Source: a virus. From it: a stretch of 29,928 nt of DNA. Both the position numbers and the translations under genes were made by a program. The notes beneath the pieces were generated by a model, which worked only from the letters and a program-made list of their open reading frames with translations, was not told the origin of the DNA and made no database searches. The first letter of the stretch is position 1, and every line of letters starts with the position of its first letter. The stretch is taken from IMG/VR virus record IMGVR_UViG_3300046458_000085, positions 1-29,928 of that record; one strand, written 5' to 3'. This document shows, piece by piece, positions 14,264 through 20,563 of the stretch.

Positions 14264-14830
14264 TCAGCGGCGAGCCAACTCTAATTTGTCTTTGCGCACA
14301 GTCATCAAATGGGTATGCAGGTTGGCCGGCGTAATGCCCGAACCTTCCTGAGTTGCCAGCTCTATGGCGGCATTAATTTCGTCAATCGTGACGTTTGTTG
14401 CACACCAGCGTCGGAACAAAGACTGGTTGTAGGGGTCTTTCCCTTGATCCGCAGAAAGACCGGCCTCAGCGGTGAACCATTGGCGCCATTCATTGGCGAC
14501 ACGGGGCAACAGCAGAGGCGGCAAGAAGTCAGAAAAGTTTGTTAGCGTTACGCGTAACGGGGCATTTGGTTCGGACGGCTGATCGACAGTTGCAAAGCCG
14601 TCAGTCGCCAAGAAGGTCAGGAAAAGATTCAGCTCAAGCGGGCCGGCCTGCAAAGCTTCACGCCAGTCGCTGGCTGCCAGTTCAATCACACCGACATCCC
14701 GCGTAGGGCTGACGGCGAACTGCTCCAACAGTTTGACCAGACGGGCGCAGCCAGGCAGACCGAAACGCTGCTCGACCTTAAGCACGATCGGCAACGTGGA
14801 AAAGTGGGCCGGCAGACTAAGCGCTGGCAT
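14264..14830 (-). CDS. Replication-module protein, possible replisome organiser
   Basis: A 188-residue protein. The N-terminal 90 residues (HFSTLPIVLKVEQRFGLPGCARLVKLLEQF, then SDWREALQ, then LNLFLTFLATDGFATV) resemble the winged-helix-like N-domain seen in phage replication organisers and DnaT-like proteins. These have a short hydrophobic start, a pair of helices and a strand ending in a residue such as V before a variable linker. The C-terminal half is helical (QSLFRRWCATNVTIDEINAAIELATQEG, NLHTHLMTVRKDKLELARR). It follows the Cro-like gene by a 14-bp overlap, the place of O in lambda. It may load host helicase. No helicase or primase gene is visible, so host enzymes or RepA must supply these. 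A GTTACGCGTAAC palindrome lies inside. Confidence 0.45.
   Translation of the reverse strand: MPALSLPAHFSTLPIVLKVEQRFGLPGCARLVKLLEQFAVSPTRDVGVIELAASDWREALQAGPLELNLFLTFLATDGFATVDQPSEPNAPLRVTLTNFSDFLPPLLLPRVANEWRQWFTAEAGLSADQGKDPYNQSLFRRWCATNVTIDEINAAIELATQEGSGITPANLHTHLMTVRKDKLELARR
14547..14558. repeat. GTTACGCGTAAC palindrome
   Basis: A perfect palindrome, extendable to CGTTACGCGTAACG, within the replication-module gene. A lambda-like origin inside this gene is possible, but no iterons surround it. Confidence 0.7.
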
Positions 14831-15080
14831 TCTTCACCCGGGACTTCATCAGTTCCAAGGCGAACGGCGCATAGATGCCATTCCAATCCACGGCGCCTTC
14901 GGACTTGGAAAGGATGTTTACGCCGGCAGCAAAAGACGGGCGACGCTCCTTGCGATACCAGGAGGAAACCGTGCGCGGCTCTTCGTCCAGCAGAGTAGCA
15001 ACGGCGGCAATCGCGACTAGGCTCGGTCTACCCGCCGCCGTCACCCCGCCGATGCTTTCAATCCACTTATTCAGTTCCAC
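14817..15080 (-). CDS. Cro-like early regulator
   Basis: An 87-residue protein read from GTG (MELNKWIESIGG). The first 50 residues form a helix-turn-helix of the Cro/YdaS type: GRPSLVAIAAVATLLDEEPRTVSSWYRKERRPSF shows helix, turn and recognition helix. It is divergent from the CI-like gene with about 170 bp of operators between, the arrangement of an immunity region. It is the first gene of the minus-strand early operon and would turn down the repressor during lytic growth. The GTG start is supported by AAAGG about eleven bases upstream, a little far. Its stop overlaps the next gene. Confidence 0.75.
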   Translation of the reverse strand: MELNKWIESIGGVTAAGRPSLVAIAAVATLLDEEPRTVSSWYRKERRPSFAAGVNILSKSEGAVDWNGIYAPFALELMKSRVKNASA

Positions 15081-15243
15081 GAATAGATATACCTTTACAC
15101 GAATAGTGTAAGTCTATTTCGACTGGATCCCATTCCTCAAGCTTTTTTTCGCAGTATCTACACTTAAAGTGTATATTTCGTCGTGTTAGGGATAATATCC
15201 ATCTATTGCCAAGGCGTGAGACCTCACGGCGCCTAATGAGAGA
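15081..15243. promoter_or_regulatory. Immunity region: CI/Cro operators and divergent promoters
   Basis: Two inverted repeats with ACAC and GTGT halves around five bases lie here: TTACAC-N5-GTGTAA at 15095-15111 and TACAC-N5-GTGTA at 15159-15173. A third copy lies at 15958-15974. The first overlaps the likely start region of the leftward early promoter (TTGAGG, 18 bases, TAGACT on the minus strand). The second lies near the rightward repressor promoter, whose -10 is probably GATAAT at 15191-15196 with a poor -35, so activation by bound CI is possible. The half-site TTACAC is the likely recognition unit. Confidence 0.7.
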
Positions 15244-15249
15244 TTGCGC

Positions 15250-15915
15250 ATGTCTGAATTAATGGAAATTGTGGCTAAACGGATTAGGCAGTGTCGCCAA
15301 GAGAAGGGCTGGACACTGGAAGAAACAGCCGAGCGCCTTGCGCAGGCTTCCGGTCAGCCCTTTGGCTACTCGCGCTTTTCCAATTGGGAACAAGCTTCAC
15401 GCATGCCGCCGAGCGACATGGTTTTACTACTCGCCAAGGTCTTCGGAAAAACCCCCGCGTGGATCAATGGCTACACCGACACCGACAGCCTCAGCGCAGT
15501 CACCTCAAACTACGTAACAGCCAATCCTCCCACCATCCAGACCAAAGCCGGGCCCATCCCGCTCACCCAGGCCTCCGACAGCACGGCGTTCAGCCTTGGC
15601 TATGTCGAATCGCGGGGGATGAACTGCAACAAGCTGCTGTATATCAAGCAAATTGACGGCAGCATGGCCCCGGAGATTGCCGAAGGCGACGAGCTTTTGA
15701 TTGATGGTGACCAGACCACCGTGCGCGGCGCCGACCTCTTCGGCATTATCGTCGCCGGCAACATCTGGATCCGCTGGATATGCCCGGAAATGGACGGCAC
15801 TTTTATCGTGCGAGCCGGCGACAGCGGGCAATATCCTGATAACAAAATGACCCTCGAAGAATTACAAAAGCTGGATATTGTCGGTCGCGTTGTCCGCATA
15901 TCTCACGACCGGTAA
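15250..15915 (+). CDS. CI-like prophage repressor (HTH plus S24 peptidase fold)
   Basis: A 221-residue repressor beginning MSELMEIVAKRI. An XRE helix-turn-helix occupies residues 5-70 (GWTLEETAERLAQ, SRFSNWEQASRMPP). An Ala-Gly hinge candidate for self-cleavage lies at residues 100-101 (TKAGPIP). The LexA/UmuD-type dimerisation domain follows, with the nucleophile at Ser138 (DGSMAPEI). In LexA and UmuD the catalytic Lys lies 37 residues after the Ser; here that position is Arg175 (NIWIRW). Self-cleavage may therefore be weak or absent, and induction may not follow the usual RecA route. It would keep lysogeny by binding TTACAC operators. The start is chosen from GAGAG seven bases upstream; a terminator follows the gene. 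Confidence 0.88.
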   Translation: MSELMEIVAKRIRQCRQEKGWTLEETAERLAQASGQPFGYSRFSNWEQASRMPPSDMVLLLAKVFGKTPAWINGYTDTDSLSAVTSNYVTANPPTIQTKAGPIPLTQASDSTAFSLGYVESRGMNCNKLLYIKQIDGSMAPEIAEGDELLIDGDQTTVRGADLFGIIVAGNIWIRWICPEMDGTFIVRAGDSGQYPDNKMTLEELQKLDIVGRVVRISHDR

Positions 15916-15922
15916 CAAAAAC

Positions 15923-15946
15923 AGCCCTTTGTGTAAGGGCTTTTTT
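15923..15946 (+). terminator. Terminator of the repressor gene
   Basis: AGCCCTT pairs with AAGGGCT around GTGT and is followed by six Ts, a simple intrinsic terminator just after the CI-like stop. Confidence 0.85.
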
Positions 15947-15947
15947 A

Positions 15948-15977
15948 TTGCTCGGATTTACACTTTGCGTGTAACAT
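15948..15977 (+). promoter_or_regulatory. Promoter with third CI operator
   Basis: TTGCTC, an 18-base spacer and TAACAT give a fair promoter. The spacer is filled by the inverted repeat TTACAC-N5-GTGTAA (15958-15974). Bound repressor would block it, so the two genes downstream are likely silent or low in the lysogen and induced with the phage. Confidence 0.6.
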
Positions 15978-16008
15978 GCCACGCAACTTAGGAAAGGCAG
16001 ATTCCCCC

Positions 16009-16260
16009 ATGCAGCAAGGTAGCGAAATGTCCTCAAAAACCCCCAATTCCGTGGCGCAGATCGGCGGCTCTGTTGCCATTCAGCGGCGTCGTGTGGTCGC
16101 CATTAAAGAAGTTCATTCGCTGGCCACCACCATGCAAACCGCTGCCCTGTATTGCATTGATCAGGGCCACGTCTCCATCAACGCCATGGAACAAATGGCT
16201 GACCTGCTCGGCCTCATGCGCCGGCAACTGGACGCGCTGCAACTCGACCTCTCCAACTAA
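16009..16260 (+). CDS. Small unknown protein under CI operator
   Basis: An 83-residue protein from the ATG at MQQGSEM. An ATG at 16027 (MSSKTPN) has the better-spaced AAGG and could be the true start. An earlier ATG at 15976 overlaps the promoter -10 and is excluded. The C-terminal half is two helices (LATTMQTAALYCIDQGHVSINAMEQMADLLGLMRRQLDAL) with few motifs, a pattern seen in small Pseudomonas proteins of DUF3077-like type. It is the first gene of a plus-strand unit with the LuxR-type regulator and lies downstream of the third repressor operator. Confidence 0.6.
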   Translation: MQQGSEMSSKTPNSVAQIGGSVAIQRRRVVAIKEVHSLATTMQTAALYCIDQGHVSINAMEQMADLLGLMRRQLDALQLDLSN

Positions 16261-16294
16261 CAGCCCTCCCCTATTTCGCAAGGAAGCGTCCCCC

Positions 16295-16711
16295 ATGAAT
16301 GCCCGCATTCAAATCCACGGCGAGGAAGTCATCGGCTACCCGGGTCAGAACCTGTCAGACAGTGAACTGTTTGTTTTGGTGAAGACCGCCGAAGGCTTCG
16401 CGACCCCGCTTATTGCTGACGAGCTGCAACTTGATGAGACCGGCATGCGCATGATCGAGCGCAGCATCCTCAGCAAGCTAGGCGCCAAGAACAAGGCGCA
16501 CATGATCACGCGCGGCTTCACCTTGGGCGTTCTGGCCCCGCAAGCGCTGTGCTTTATGCTGTGCCTTATGGCCGTCATGGAAACCGATAGTGACCTCAAC
16601 CGGCCGCGCTCCCAGCGCCGCAGCCGCACCCTGACCGAACACTCCCGCACCCTGCGCACCTCCCCGTCCACCGCCGGCGGCACGCCTTCCCGGCAAATCC
16701 TCTTCGTCTGA
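16295..16711 (+). CDS. LuxR/GerE-type DNA-binding regulator
   Basis: A 138-residue protein beginning MNARIQIHGEEVIGYPGQNLSDSELFVLVKTAEGFATPLIADELQLDETGMRMIERSILSKLGAKNKAHMI in outline (residues 1-71). The stretch from LSDSE to AKNKAHM is a GerE-type helix-turn-helix: the usual L-T-x-R-E start, x-x-x-A-x-x-L turn and V-x-x-x-L-x-K-L-G-x-x-N/K recognition helix can all be followed. A hydrophobic piece (LGVLAPQALCFMLCLMAVM) comes next, then a Ser/Arg-rich tail. It may control accessory genes or parA, whose promoter begins about 30 bp downstream. The Shine-Dalgarno AAGGAAG is well placed. Confidence 0.7.
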   Translation: MNARIQIHGEEVIGYPGQNLSDSELFVLVKTAEGFATPLIADELQLDETGMRMIERSILSKLGAKNKAHMITRGFTLGVLAPQALCFMLCLMAVMETDSDLNRPRSQRRSRTLTEHSRTLRTSPSTAGGTPSRQILFV

Positions 16712-16714
16712 ACT

Positions 16715-16806
16715 ATTCTTTAATTCTTTAATTCGTTATTTTCTTGATCCTCAACCAGAGGCGGCCTATACTCGCCTCACGTTAACGAATTGACGAATTA
16801 ACGAAC
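16715..16806 (+). promoter_or_regulatory. parA promoter flanked by two arrays of 8-bp repeats
   Basis: TTGATC (16744-16749), 17 bases and TATACT (16767-16772) form a good promoter. Just upstream lie three tandem octamers at 16715-16738 (ATTCTTTA, ATTCTTTA, ATTCGTTA). Just downstream of the start lie three octamers in the opposite orientation at 16783-16806 (TAACGAAT, TGACGAAT, TAACGAAC). This is how operators of ribbon-helix-helix partition proteins are arranged and predicts autoregulation by the parG-like product. Confidence 0.75.
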
Positions 16807-16822
16807 AAAGCGAGGGGTTTAC

Positions 16823-17464
16823 ATGGGCAAGCGTATGGGTGTCTTTTCTCAGAAAGGCGGTGTCGGTAAGACGACCATTTGTGAGGCGCTTGGGGTGACC
16901 TACACCGCAGGCGGCTGGGATGTACTGGTGGCCGACTTGGATATTGACCAATCATCCAGTTACGAATGGCTACTTGATCGGCTGCAAAATGAAAAACTTA
17001 CCCCGATCAATGTCCAAGCTTTTGGCACAGCAGCCAGCGCGCTTAAAGCGTCAGAGAAATATGACCTGACCATTTTCGACGGCCGCCCATTAGCCTCATC
17101 AATGACCGCTGAACTTGCCAAGGTCTGCGACCTGATCATCCTGCCAACCGGCATGGCAAAGACTGACATGCGCCCTACAGTTCGCCTCGCCAATACACTG
17201 GTCGACAAACACGGCGTTGATCCTGCTCGCATTGCGTTAGTGTTGAACCATGTAGGTGGCAGCGACAAAGAGTTAGTCGAGTGCCGCAGCTATTTACTGC
17301 AAACCGACTACACGGTATTACCGTCGCTCTACGAACAGACGTGTTATCGACGCGCCCAAGATGGCGGCCTGTCAATCGTCGAAACGCATTTCGCCGGGCC
17401 ACGCGAACAAGCCGACAACCTCATATCCGCAATTGACAGCATGCTGACCAAGCTGTCTAAATAA
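16823..17464 (+). CDS. parA: ParA-type partition ATPase (ParF-like)
   Basis: A 213-residue protein, the size of the short type Ib ParA/ParF ATPases that lack an N-terminal DNA-binding domain. The deviant Walker A box KGGVGKTT lies at residues 11-18, the Walker A' region VADLDIDQSSS at 36-46, and the Walker B region TIFDGRP around Asp85. A later PTGMAKTDMRP and the C-terminal helices are typical too. It moves plasmid copies apart by forming ATP-dependent gradients or polymers on the nucleoid, together with a centromere-binding partner, here the small gene just downstream. GAGGGG precedes the ATG. Its presence in a phage genome suggests inheritance as a plasmid. Confidence 0.9.
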   Translation: MGKRMGVFSQKGGVGKTTICEALGVTYTAGGWDVLVADLDIDQSSSYEWLLDRLQNEKLTPINVQAFGTAASALKASEKYDLTIFDGRPLASSMTAELAKVCDLIILPTGMAKTDMRPTVRLANTLVDKHGVDPARIALVLNHVGGSDKELVECRSYLLQTDYTVLPSLYEQTCYRRAQDGGLSIVETHFAGPREQADNLISAIDSMLTKLSK

Positions 17465-17465
17465 T

Positions 17466-17489
17466 TAACGAATTGACGAATTAAAGATT
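17466..17489 (+). repeat. Octamer array between parA and parG-like gene
   Basis: Three tandem units: TAACGAAT, TGACGAAT, TAAAGATT (the last degenerate). They start just after the parA stop and end before the Shine-Dalgarno of the next gene, so they may act as operator or centromere. Confidence 0.75.
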
Positions 17490-17501
17490 TGGAGTATTAC
17501 C

Positions 17502-17789
17502 ATGGTTGCCACAGTTAAGAAGCCCGCCAGCACCGGCAAAGGTGCACCACCTGCGCGCAATGAGCCTTCCCCTGTGCTTGGCAATGCCACCGAAAAAAAC
17601 GATCCACACAAGCGGGTACCGCTGAACTTCAAACCAGAGAACCGGTTCAAGGAAGCGTTAGATGACTTTGCCCACCAGCACAAACTGTCTTCCACTCGCG
17701 TAATGATTGCCGCCGTACTCGAGTACATGGAACGGCACGGCACGGACACCGAACACCTCAAAGACTTGATCCAGCCGCGCACCAAATAG
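17502..17789 (+). CDS. ParG-like centromere-binding protein (ribbon-helix-helix)
   Basis: A 95-residue protein. Residues 1-35 are flexible, with Lys, Pro, Gly and Ala, as in ParG, where the tail stimulates the ATPase. Residues 38-80 form a ribbon-helix-helix: strand RVPLNFK, helix PENRFKEALDDFAHQH, turn, helix STRVMIAAVLEYMERHG. It would bind the WTTCGTYA octamer arrays near its own operon and near the replication region, and pair them through ParA. The start follows TTGGAG by eight bases and a strong terminator follows the stop. The call rests on fold, size, parA linkage and the array pattern. Confidence 0.8.
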   Translation: MVATVKKPASTGKGAPPARNEPSPVLGNATEKNDPHKRVPLNFKPENRFKEALDDFAHQHKLSSTRVMIAAVLEYMERHGTDTEHLKDLIQPRTK

Positions 17790-17807
17790 TTACCCGCCAA
17801 AAACTCA

Positions 17808-17834
17808 AAGCCCCGCACTCGGCGGGGCTTTTTT
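17808..17834 (+). terminator. Terminator of the par operon
   Basis: AAGCCCCGC pairs with GCGGGGCTT around a short loop, followed by six Ts. It also separates the par operon from the convergent minus-strand genes. Confidence 0.88.
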
Positions 17835-17858
17835 GTGTCCGGACGGCGGTCAGCGCGG

Positions 17859-18113
17859 TTACTGCTCGACGGCAAACAACCGGACGCCGGCCTTATCGGC
17901 GAACTCTGCCAGAGTGTCCAGCTTTGCCCAGGTACGCACCGGCTCGCGCTGCGAACGGATGGTGTGCCACTCCGAAGTTGGCCCCCCCAAACGAAAATAG
18001 AAGGCCCACTGCTCGCCCTTGCGCGTCATCACCCGCGCGGCCTTACTCTCTCGAACAGCCCCGGCGCGCACCAGATCGAGAAAATTGCCCTCTTCGTAGC
18101 CCTTTCGCTTCAT
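17859..18113 (-). CDS. Small unknown protein, 84 residues
   Basis: A basic, compact protein with MKRKGYEEGNFLDLVRAGAVRESKAARVMTRKGEQWAFYFRLGG in its first half and WHTIRSQREPVRTWAKLDTLAEFADKAGVRLFAVEQ in its second (residue 48 on). The pattern of two strands around a WxF/WhT motif and a helix recalls small conserved proteins of Pseudomonas plasmids and integrative elements, but I cannot name it. It is the last gene of the accessory operon; its ATG overlaps the upstream stop (ATGA). Confidence 0.6.
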   Translation of the reverse strand: MKRKGYEEGNFLDLVRAGAVRESKAARVMTRKGEQWAFYFRLGGPTSEWHTIRSQREPVRTWAKLDTLAEFADKAGVRLFAVEQ

Positions 18114-18370
18114 ACGGGCCCCGATCGATCAACACGAAAGGTCAGCGACGACGCGGCCAGAAAACGCACCGCGCCGGCCATGACCTGCCCGTCCGGCAAC
18201 GTCACACGCACGCTAACTGCGCCTTTCGACTCAGCCAGGTCGTGGGGAAAACTCAGTTCAAACAGCCCGGGCATCGTTTCACCAAGCGTCACATTCACCG
18301 AGGCGGCGCGCTCGATCGCGTCCGCGCCGGCGAACATCAGCGCGGCAGGCCCCACATACGAAAATGCCAC
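18110..18370 (-). CDS. Small unknown beta-rich protein, 86 residues
   Basis: It begins MAFSYVGPAALMFAGADAIE. The rest is rich in strand-forming residues (ASVNVTLGE, PGLFELSFPHDL, VSVRVTLPDGQVMAGAVRF, LTFRVDR), with few helices. No family was recognised. Its stop overlaps the next ATG. An 80-bp gap with a GTTACTGTAAC palindrome (18428-18438) separates it from the gene before it, so it may be internally regulated. Confidence 0.55.
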   Translation of the reverse strand: MAFSYVGPAALMFAGADAIERAASVNVTLGETMPGLFELSFPHDLAESKGAVSVRVTLPDGQVMAGAVRFLAASSLTFRVDRSGPV

Positions 18371-18427
18371 TCTTACCTCTCACCCAATCAATCAGCCAAC
18401 GCCGGCAGCGTACCAGAAGGTCGGCGC

Positions 18428-18438
18428 GTTACTGTAAC
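18428..18438. repeat. GTTACTGTAAC palindrome (one-base spacer)
   Basis: It lies in the gap between the genes ending at 18452 and starting at 18370, within GCGTTACTGTAACGC. Confidence 0.55.
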
Positions 18439-18451
18439 GCCGCCTCAACCA

Positions 18452-18757
18452 TCACCCGCCGGATCCGCCCAACTGCCGAACCTCGGCCTTGAAGCCGTCG
18501 ACCTCATCCGCCGTCAATGCGCCCAATAGGCGCAGATCGCCCAGCCACGCGCGGGTCAACCGCTCGCTGTTCGGCGAGGTCAGGGCCAGCGCACACATCA
18601 GTTCAAACAGGGCATAGGTCAGCACCGACGCACCCGATCCGGTCACCTCAGGCCGCACCGCTTGCGCGATCCGCTCGGCCAGTGCAGCCACCTCGGGCGA
18701 CAGCGTGCGCAGGTCACGCAGATCCTGTTCAAATTCCGGGGTAATCGGCAACGTCAT
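18452..18757 (-). CDS. Unknown helical protein, 101 residues
   Basis: It starts MTLPITPEFEQDLRDLRTLSPEV; the longer open frame runs through the previous gene and is rejected because this ATG overlaps its stop (ATGA). The protein is helical throughout, with Leu-rich stretches (VLTYALFELMCALALTSPNSERL) and an acidic end (TADEVDGFKAEVRQLGG). No membrane segment is convincing. It is the downstream one of three coupled small genes whose functions I do not recognise. Confidence 0.55.
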   Translation of the reverse strand: MTLPITPEFEQDLRDLRTLSPEVAALAERIAQAVRPEVTGSGASVLTYALFELMCALALTSPNSERLTRAWLGDLRLLGALTADEVDGFKAEVRQLGGSGG

Positions 18758-19002
18758 AGCTGTTTCTCCATTAGTACCTTCTCGCGCTCTCGAGCCAGAT
18801 CCGCCGCATGCTGGTAGATCCGACCGGCATTGGCATGATTCAGGCGCTGCAAGCGCTCCAGCGTCATCAATGAACCGTACACCTCGCCCAGCTTGACTGC
18901 GACTGACAACGAGTCCGGGGCGTTGATCAGATCCGCGAGCATCCACCGAACCATATCGACCACGTTGGCCGGCAGGGCGATGCCAATAATCGCGTTACTC
19001 AT
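18754..19002 (-). CDS. Unknown helical protein, 82 residues
   Basis: It starts MSNAIIGIALPANVVDMVRWMLADLIN and is fully helical, with a charged C-terminus (LAREREKVLMEKQL). Both its start and stop overlap neighbours by ATGA, so it belongs to the coupled set 18452-19373. These three may form a complex, but that is only a guess from coupling. Confidence 0.55.
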   Translation of the reverse strand: MSNAIIGIALPANVVDMVRWMLADLINAPDSLSVAVKLGEVYGSLMTLERLQRLNHANAGRIYQHAADLAREREKVLMEKQL

Positions 19003-19373
19003 GCCGCACCGCCTTGCGTGCTCGCCTGCCCCGTCACCAGCTCATCCTCGGTTACCGCAAAAAACTCGGCACCAAACAGCGGCAGCGCCTCCTGCCAGCG
19101 CGGAATCAACCGCCGCCGCGCCGCCCCGGTCGCCGCGACCAGTTGCCCGCGATAGTCGCTCACCACCTCGGCGGGCAGCCCCATGCGGGTCACGCTGGCC
19201 AACAGTTGCTCGACAAAGCACAAATGCATGAACACCTGCGACAGAGTGGTCAGCGTGGTGAATTTCGCCAATTGCTCGGCCAAGCCGCTGACCCAGCGCG
19301 CGTGCGCCTGGGCAACGTCGTCCAGCGTCGACGGCTGATCGTCTCGGGCCGTCATGGCCATGGCGGTGTACAT
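18999..19373 (-). CDS. Unknown protein, 124 residues
   Basis: I use the ATG at MYTAMAMTARDDQPS, although its own Shine-Dalgarno is poor. It lies about ten bases after the previous gene's stop, and a GGGGGGAG stretch lies further up, so reinitiation is likely. The sequence is helical (LDDVAQAHARWVSGLAEQLAKF, LSQVFMHLCFVEQLLASVTRMG) with a basic piece (GAARRRLIPRW). The longer frame to 19427 lacks a better start. No family was recognised. Confidence 0.5.
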   Translation of the reverse strand: MYTAMAMTARDDQPSTLDDVAQAHARWVSGLAEQLAKFTTLTTLSQVFMHLCFVEQLLASVTRMGLPAEVVSDYRGQLVAATGAARRRLIPRWQEALPLFGAEFFAVTEDELVTGQASTQGGAA

Positions 19374-19383
19374 TTGGTTTGGC

Positions 19384-19722
19384 TCATTGCTCCCCCCAGC
19401 TTTGCATATCCACCTCGACCCACACACCGCGAGCGAGCCAGCCCGCCTCGGTTTTGAGGGCCAGCCATTGGCGCAGGGTGCCGCCGAACTCGCCGGGAGC
19501 GTCGATCACCGGGCGATCCAACTGGCCCGCGCTGACCGGCGTCACGACGCCCTCCCCCTCACGTTCTCCGAACTTTTCCACGGCCAGCGCTTGCGCATGC
19601 CCCGGACTCAGGGCGGCGAACATGTGCTGATCACCGACATAAAAGGCAATCAGGTTGCTGACCGGATCAGCCTCGGCGACCCACGCGGGGACGGGCTGGC
19701 TTGGATGAAGGACATGCGACAT
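19384..19722 (-). CDS. Unknown protein, 112 residues
   Basis: It starts MSHVLHPSQPVPAWVAEADP after AAGGGAG. The N-terminal half is a mixed fold (VSNLIAFYVGDQHMFAALSPGHAQALAVEKFG). The C-terminal half has FGGTLRQWLALKTEAGWLARGVWVEVDMQSWGEQ with many Trp. Nothing identifies a function. It sits between two genes with zinc-like or helical products, in the same minus-strand operon. Confidence 0.55.
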   Translation of the reverse strand: MSHVLHPSQPVPAWVAEADPVSNLIAFYVGDQHMFAALSPGHAQALAVEKFGEREGEGVVTPVSAGQLDRPVIDAPGEFGGTLRQWLALKTEAGWLARGVWVEVDMQSWGEQ

Positions 19723-19751
19723 AAGGTGAATCTCCCTTTCTTACAATAGTT

Positions 19752-19763
19752 GTGACGCGTCAC
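19752..19763. repeat. GTGACGCGTCAC palindrome supplying a stop codon
   Basis: It covers the end of the 105-residue gene; the TGA stop (19760-19762) is part of the palindrome. Confidence 0.75.
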
Positions 19764-20077
19764 GCGCCGGCTTTTTCGAACAGCGGCCCGGCCGACGCCA
19801 GGCGCGAACACACGGTGCAACGCACCTCATAGCCCACCGGCCATTCCATGCGGCACGGCAGGCAGTGGTAATAGTCCGGGCGCAGCGCGCCTTTCAACTC
19901 GCGCCAACTGGTCAACATGGCGCTCTTGGCGCCGACGTGTTCGGCGGCCAAGTCCTGCACCAGTTGAATATCACTGTCGTATTCAATGGGGTTTTCCAGA
20001 TCGATGACCCGGGTGTGTTCCGAGGATTGCGGGTAGTGGTCGCGGGTCGCGGCGAAATGAATGTGGTAACGCGGCAT
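19760..20077 (-). CDS. Unknown protein with CxxC pair, 105 residues
   Basis: It starts MPRYHIHFAATRDHYPQSSEH after GAAGGAAGGAG. The last third holds CLPC and CTVC (HCLPCRMEWPVGYEVRCTVC), a four-cysteine set that could hold one zinc. The upper part has a strand and a helix (DSDIQLVQDLAAEHVGAKSAML). The zinc site suggests a nucleic acid or protein contact role, but the family is unknown to me. Its TGA stop lies inside a dispersed palindrome. Confidence 0.6.
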   Translation of the reverse strand: MPRYHIHFAATRDHYPQSSEHTRVIDLENPIEYDSDIQLVQDLAAEHVGAKSAMLTSWRELKGALRPDYYHCLPCRMEWPVGYEVRCTVCSRLASAGPLFEKAGA

Positions 20078-20105
20078 CGCTTGAATCTCCTTCCTTCAGT
20101 AAGTG

Positions 20106-20117
20106 GTGACGCGTCAC
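20106..20117. repeat. GTGACGCGTCAC palindrome supplying a stop codon
   Basis: The TGA stop of the 91-residue gene (20114-20116) is inside it; about 30 bases later the next gene begins. Confidence 0.75.
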
Positions 20118-20389
20118 GCACCGTTATTCGTCCGGCCCTCGATCCGCTCCAGCGCGGCGGTGTCACTCGCGACCAATTTGGCCAGCTCCGGTACCAGCCG
20201 CTTCAATTCTGGCAACAGCCAGGTGCGTGACCACAGGCGATAACGATGGGCCAGCTCGGCCTCCAGCACTTTTTTATGTTCCGGCGACAGATCGGCAGCG
20301 GTGAACGTCAGGCTCATGTCCGGGCCGGTAGCGGCCGTAGACAGAAGCTCGGCCGCGCGTTGTTTTTTGGTTCCGTTGACCTTGGGCAT
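20114..20389 (-). CDS. Unknown helical protein, 91 residues
   Basis: The start MPKVNGTKKQRAAELL follows AAGGA by eight bases, and the 50-codon extension in frame runs through the promoter and terminator region and is rejected. The protein is helical and basic at the start, with LSPEHKKVLEAELAHRYRLWSRTWLLPELKRLVPELAKL in the middle. It is the first gene after the promoter at 20442-20470 and so leads the operon that runs down to 17859. Confidence 0.6.
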   Translation of the reverse strand: MPKVNGTKKQRAAELLSTAATGPDMSLTFTAADLSPEHKKVLEAELAHRYRLWSRTWLLPELKRLVPELAKLVASDTAALERIEGRTNNGA

Positions 20390-20431
20390 GACGTCTGTTC
20401 CTTGTCCGAGTAAGTGGCCGGTAATGCGTAA

Positions 20432-20479
20432 AATCACTTTATGTATAAATGATATATCACTTTCCCACAAAGTGATTCG
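20432..20479 (-). promoter_or_regulatory. Promoter with ATCACTTT repeats
   Basis: On the minus strand TTGTGG, 17 bases and TATACA make a moderate promoter (20442-20470). ATCACTTT occurs twice directly (from 20433 and 20456) and once inverted (AAAGTGATT from 20470). An inner TGATATATCA palindrome spans 20449-20458. The repeats overlap both promoter boxes, so a repressor probably acts here; none of the local regulators can be assigned to it. Confidence 0.5.
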
Positions 20480-20488
20480 CACGGACAC

Positions 20489-20527
20489 AAAAAAAGACCC
20501 CCGCCACTCGCGTAAGTGACGGGGGTC
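20489..20527 (-). terminator. Terminator between accessory operons
   Basis: GACCCCCG...CGGGGGTC arms form a long stem (with AGTGAC/CACT continuation) followed by seven Ts on the minus strand. It would stop the transcript coming from the genes at 20564 and above, just before the next promoter. Confidence 0.85.
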
Positions 20528-20543
20528 ATTTGACATAGCACAC

Positions 20544-20555
20544 GTTATTCGTAAC
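20544..20555. repeat. GTTATTCGTAAC, imperfect palindrome
   Basis: A one-base variant of the dispersed family, just after the 73-residue gene. Confidence 0.4.
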
Positions 20556-20563
20556 GCGGCGGG

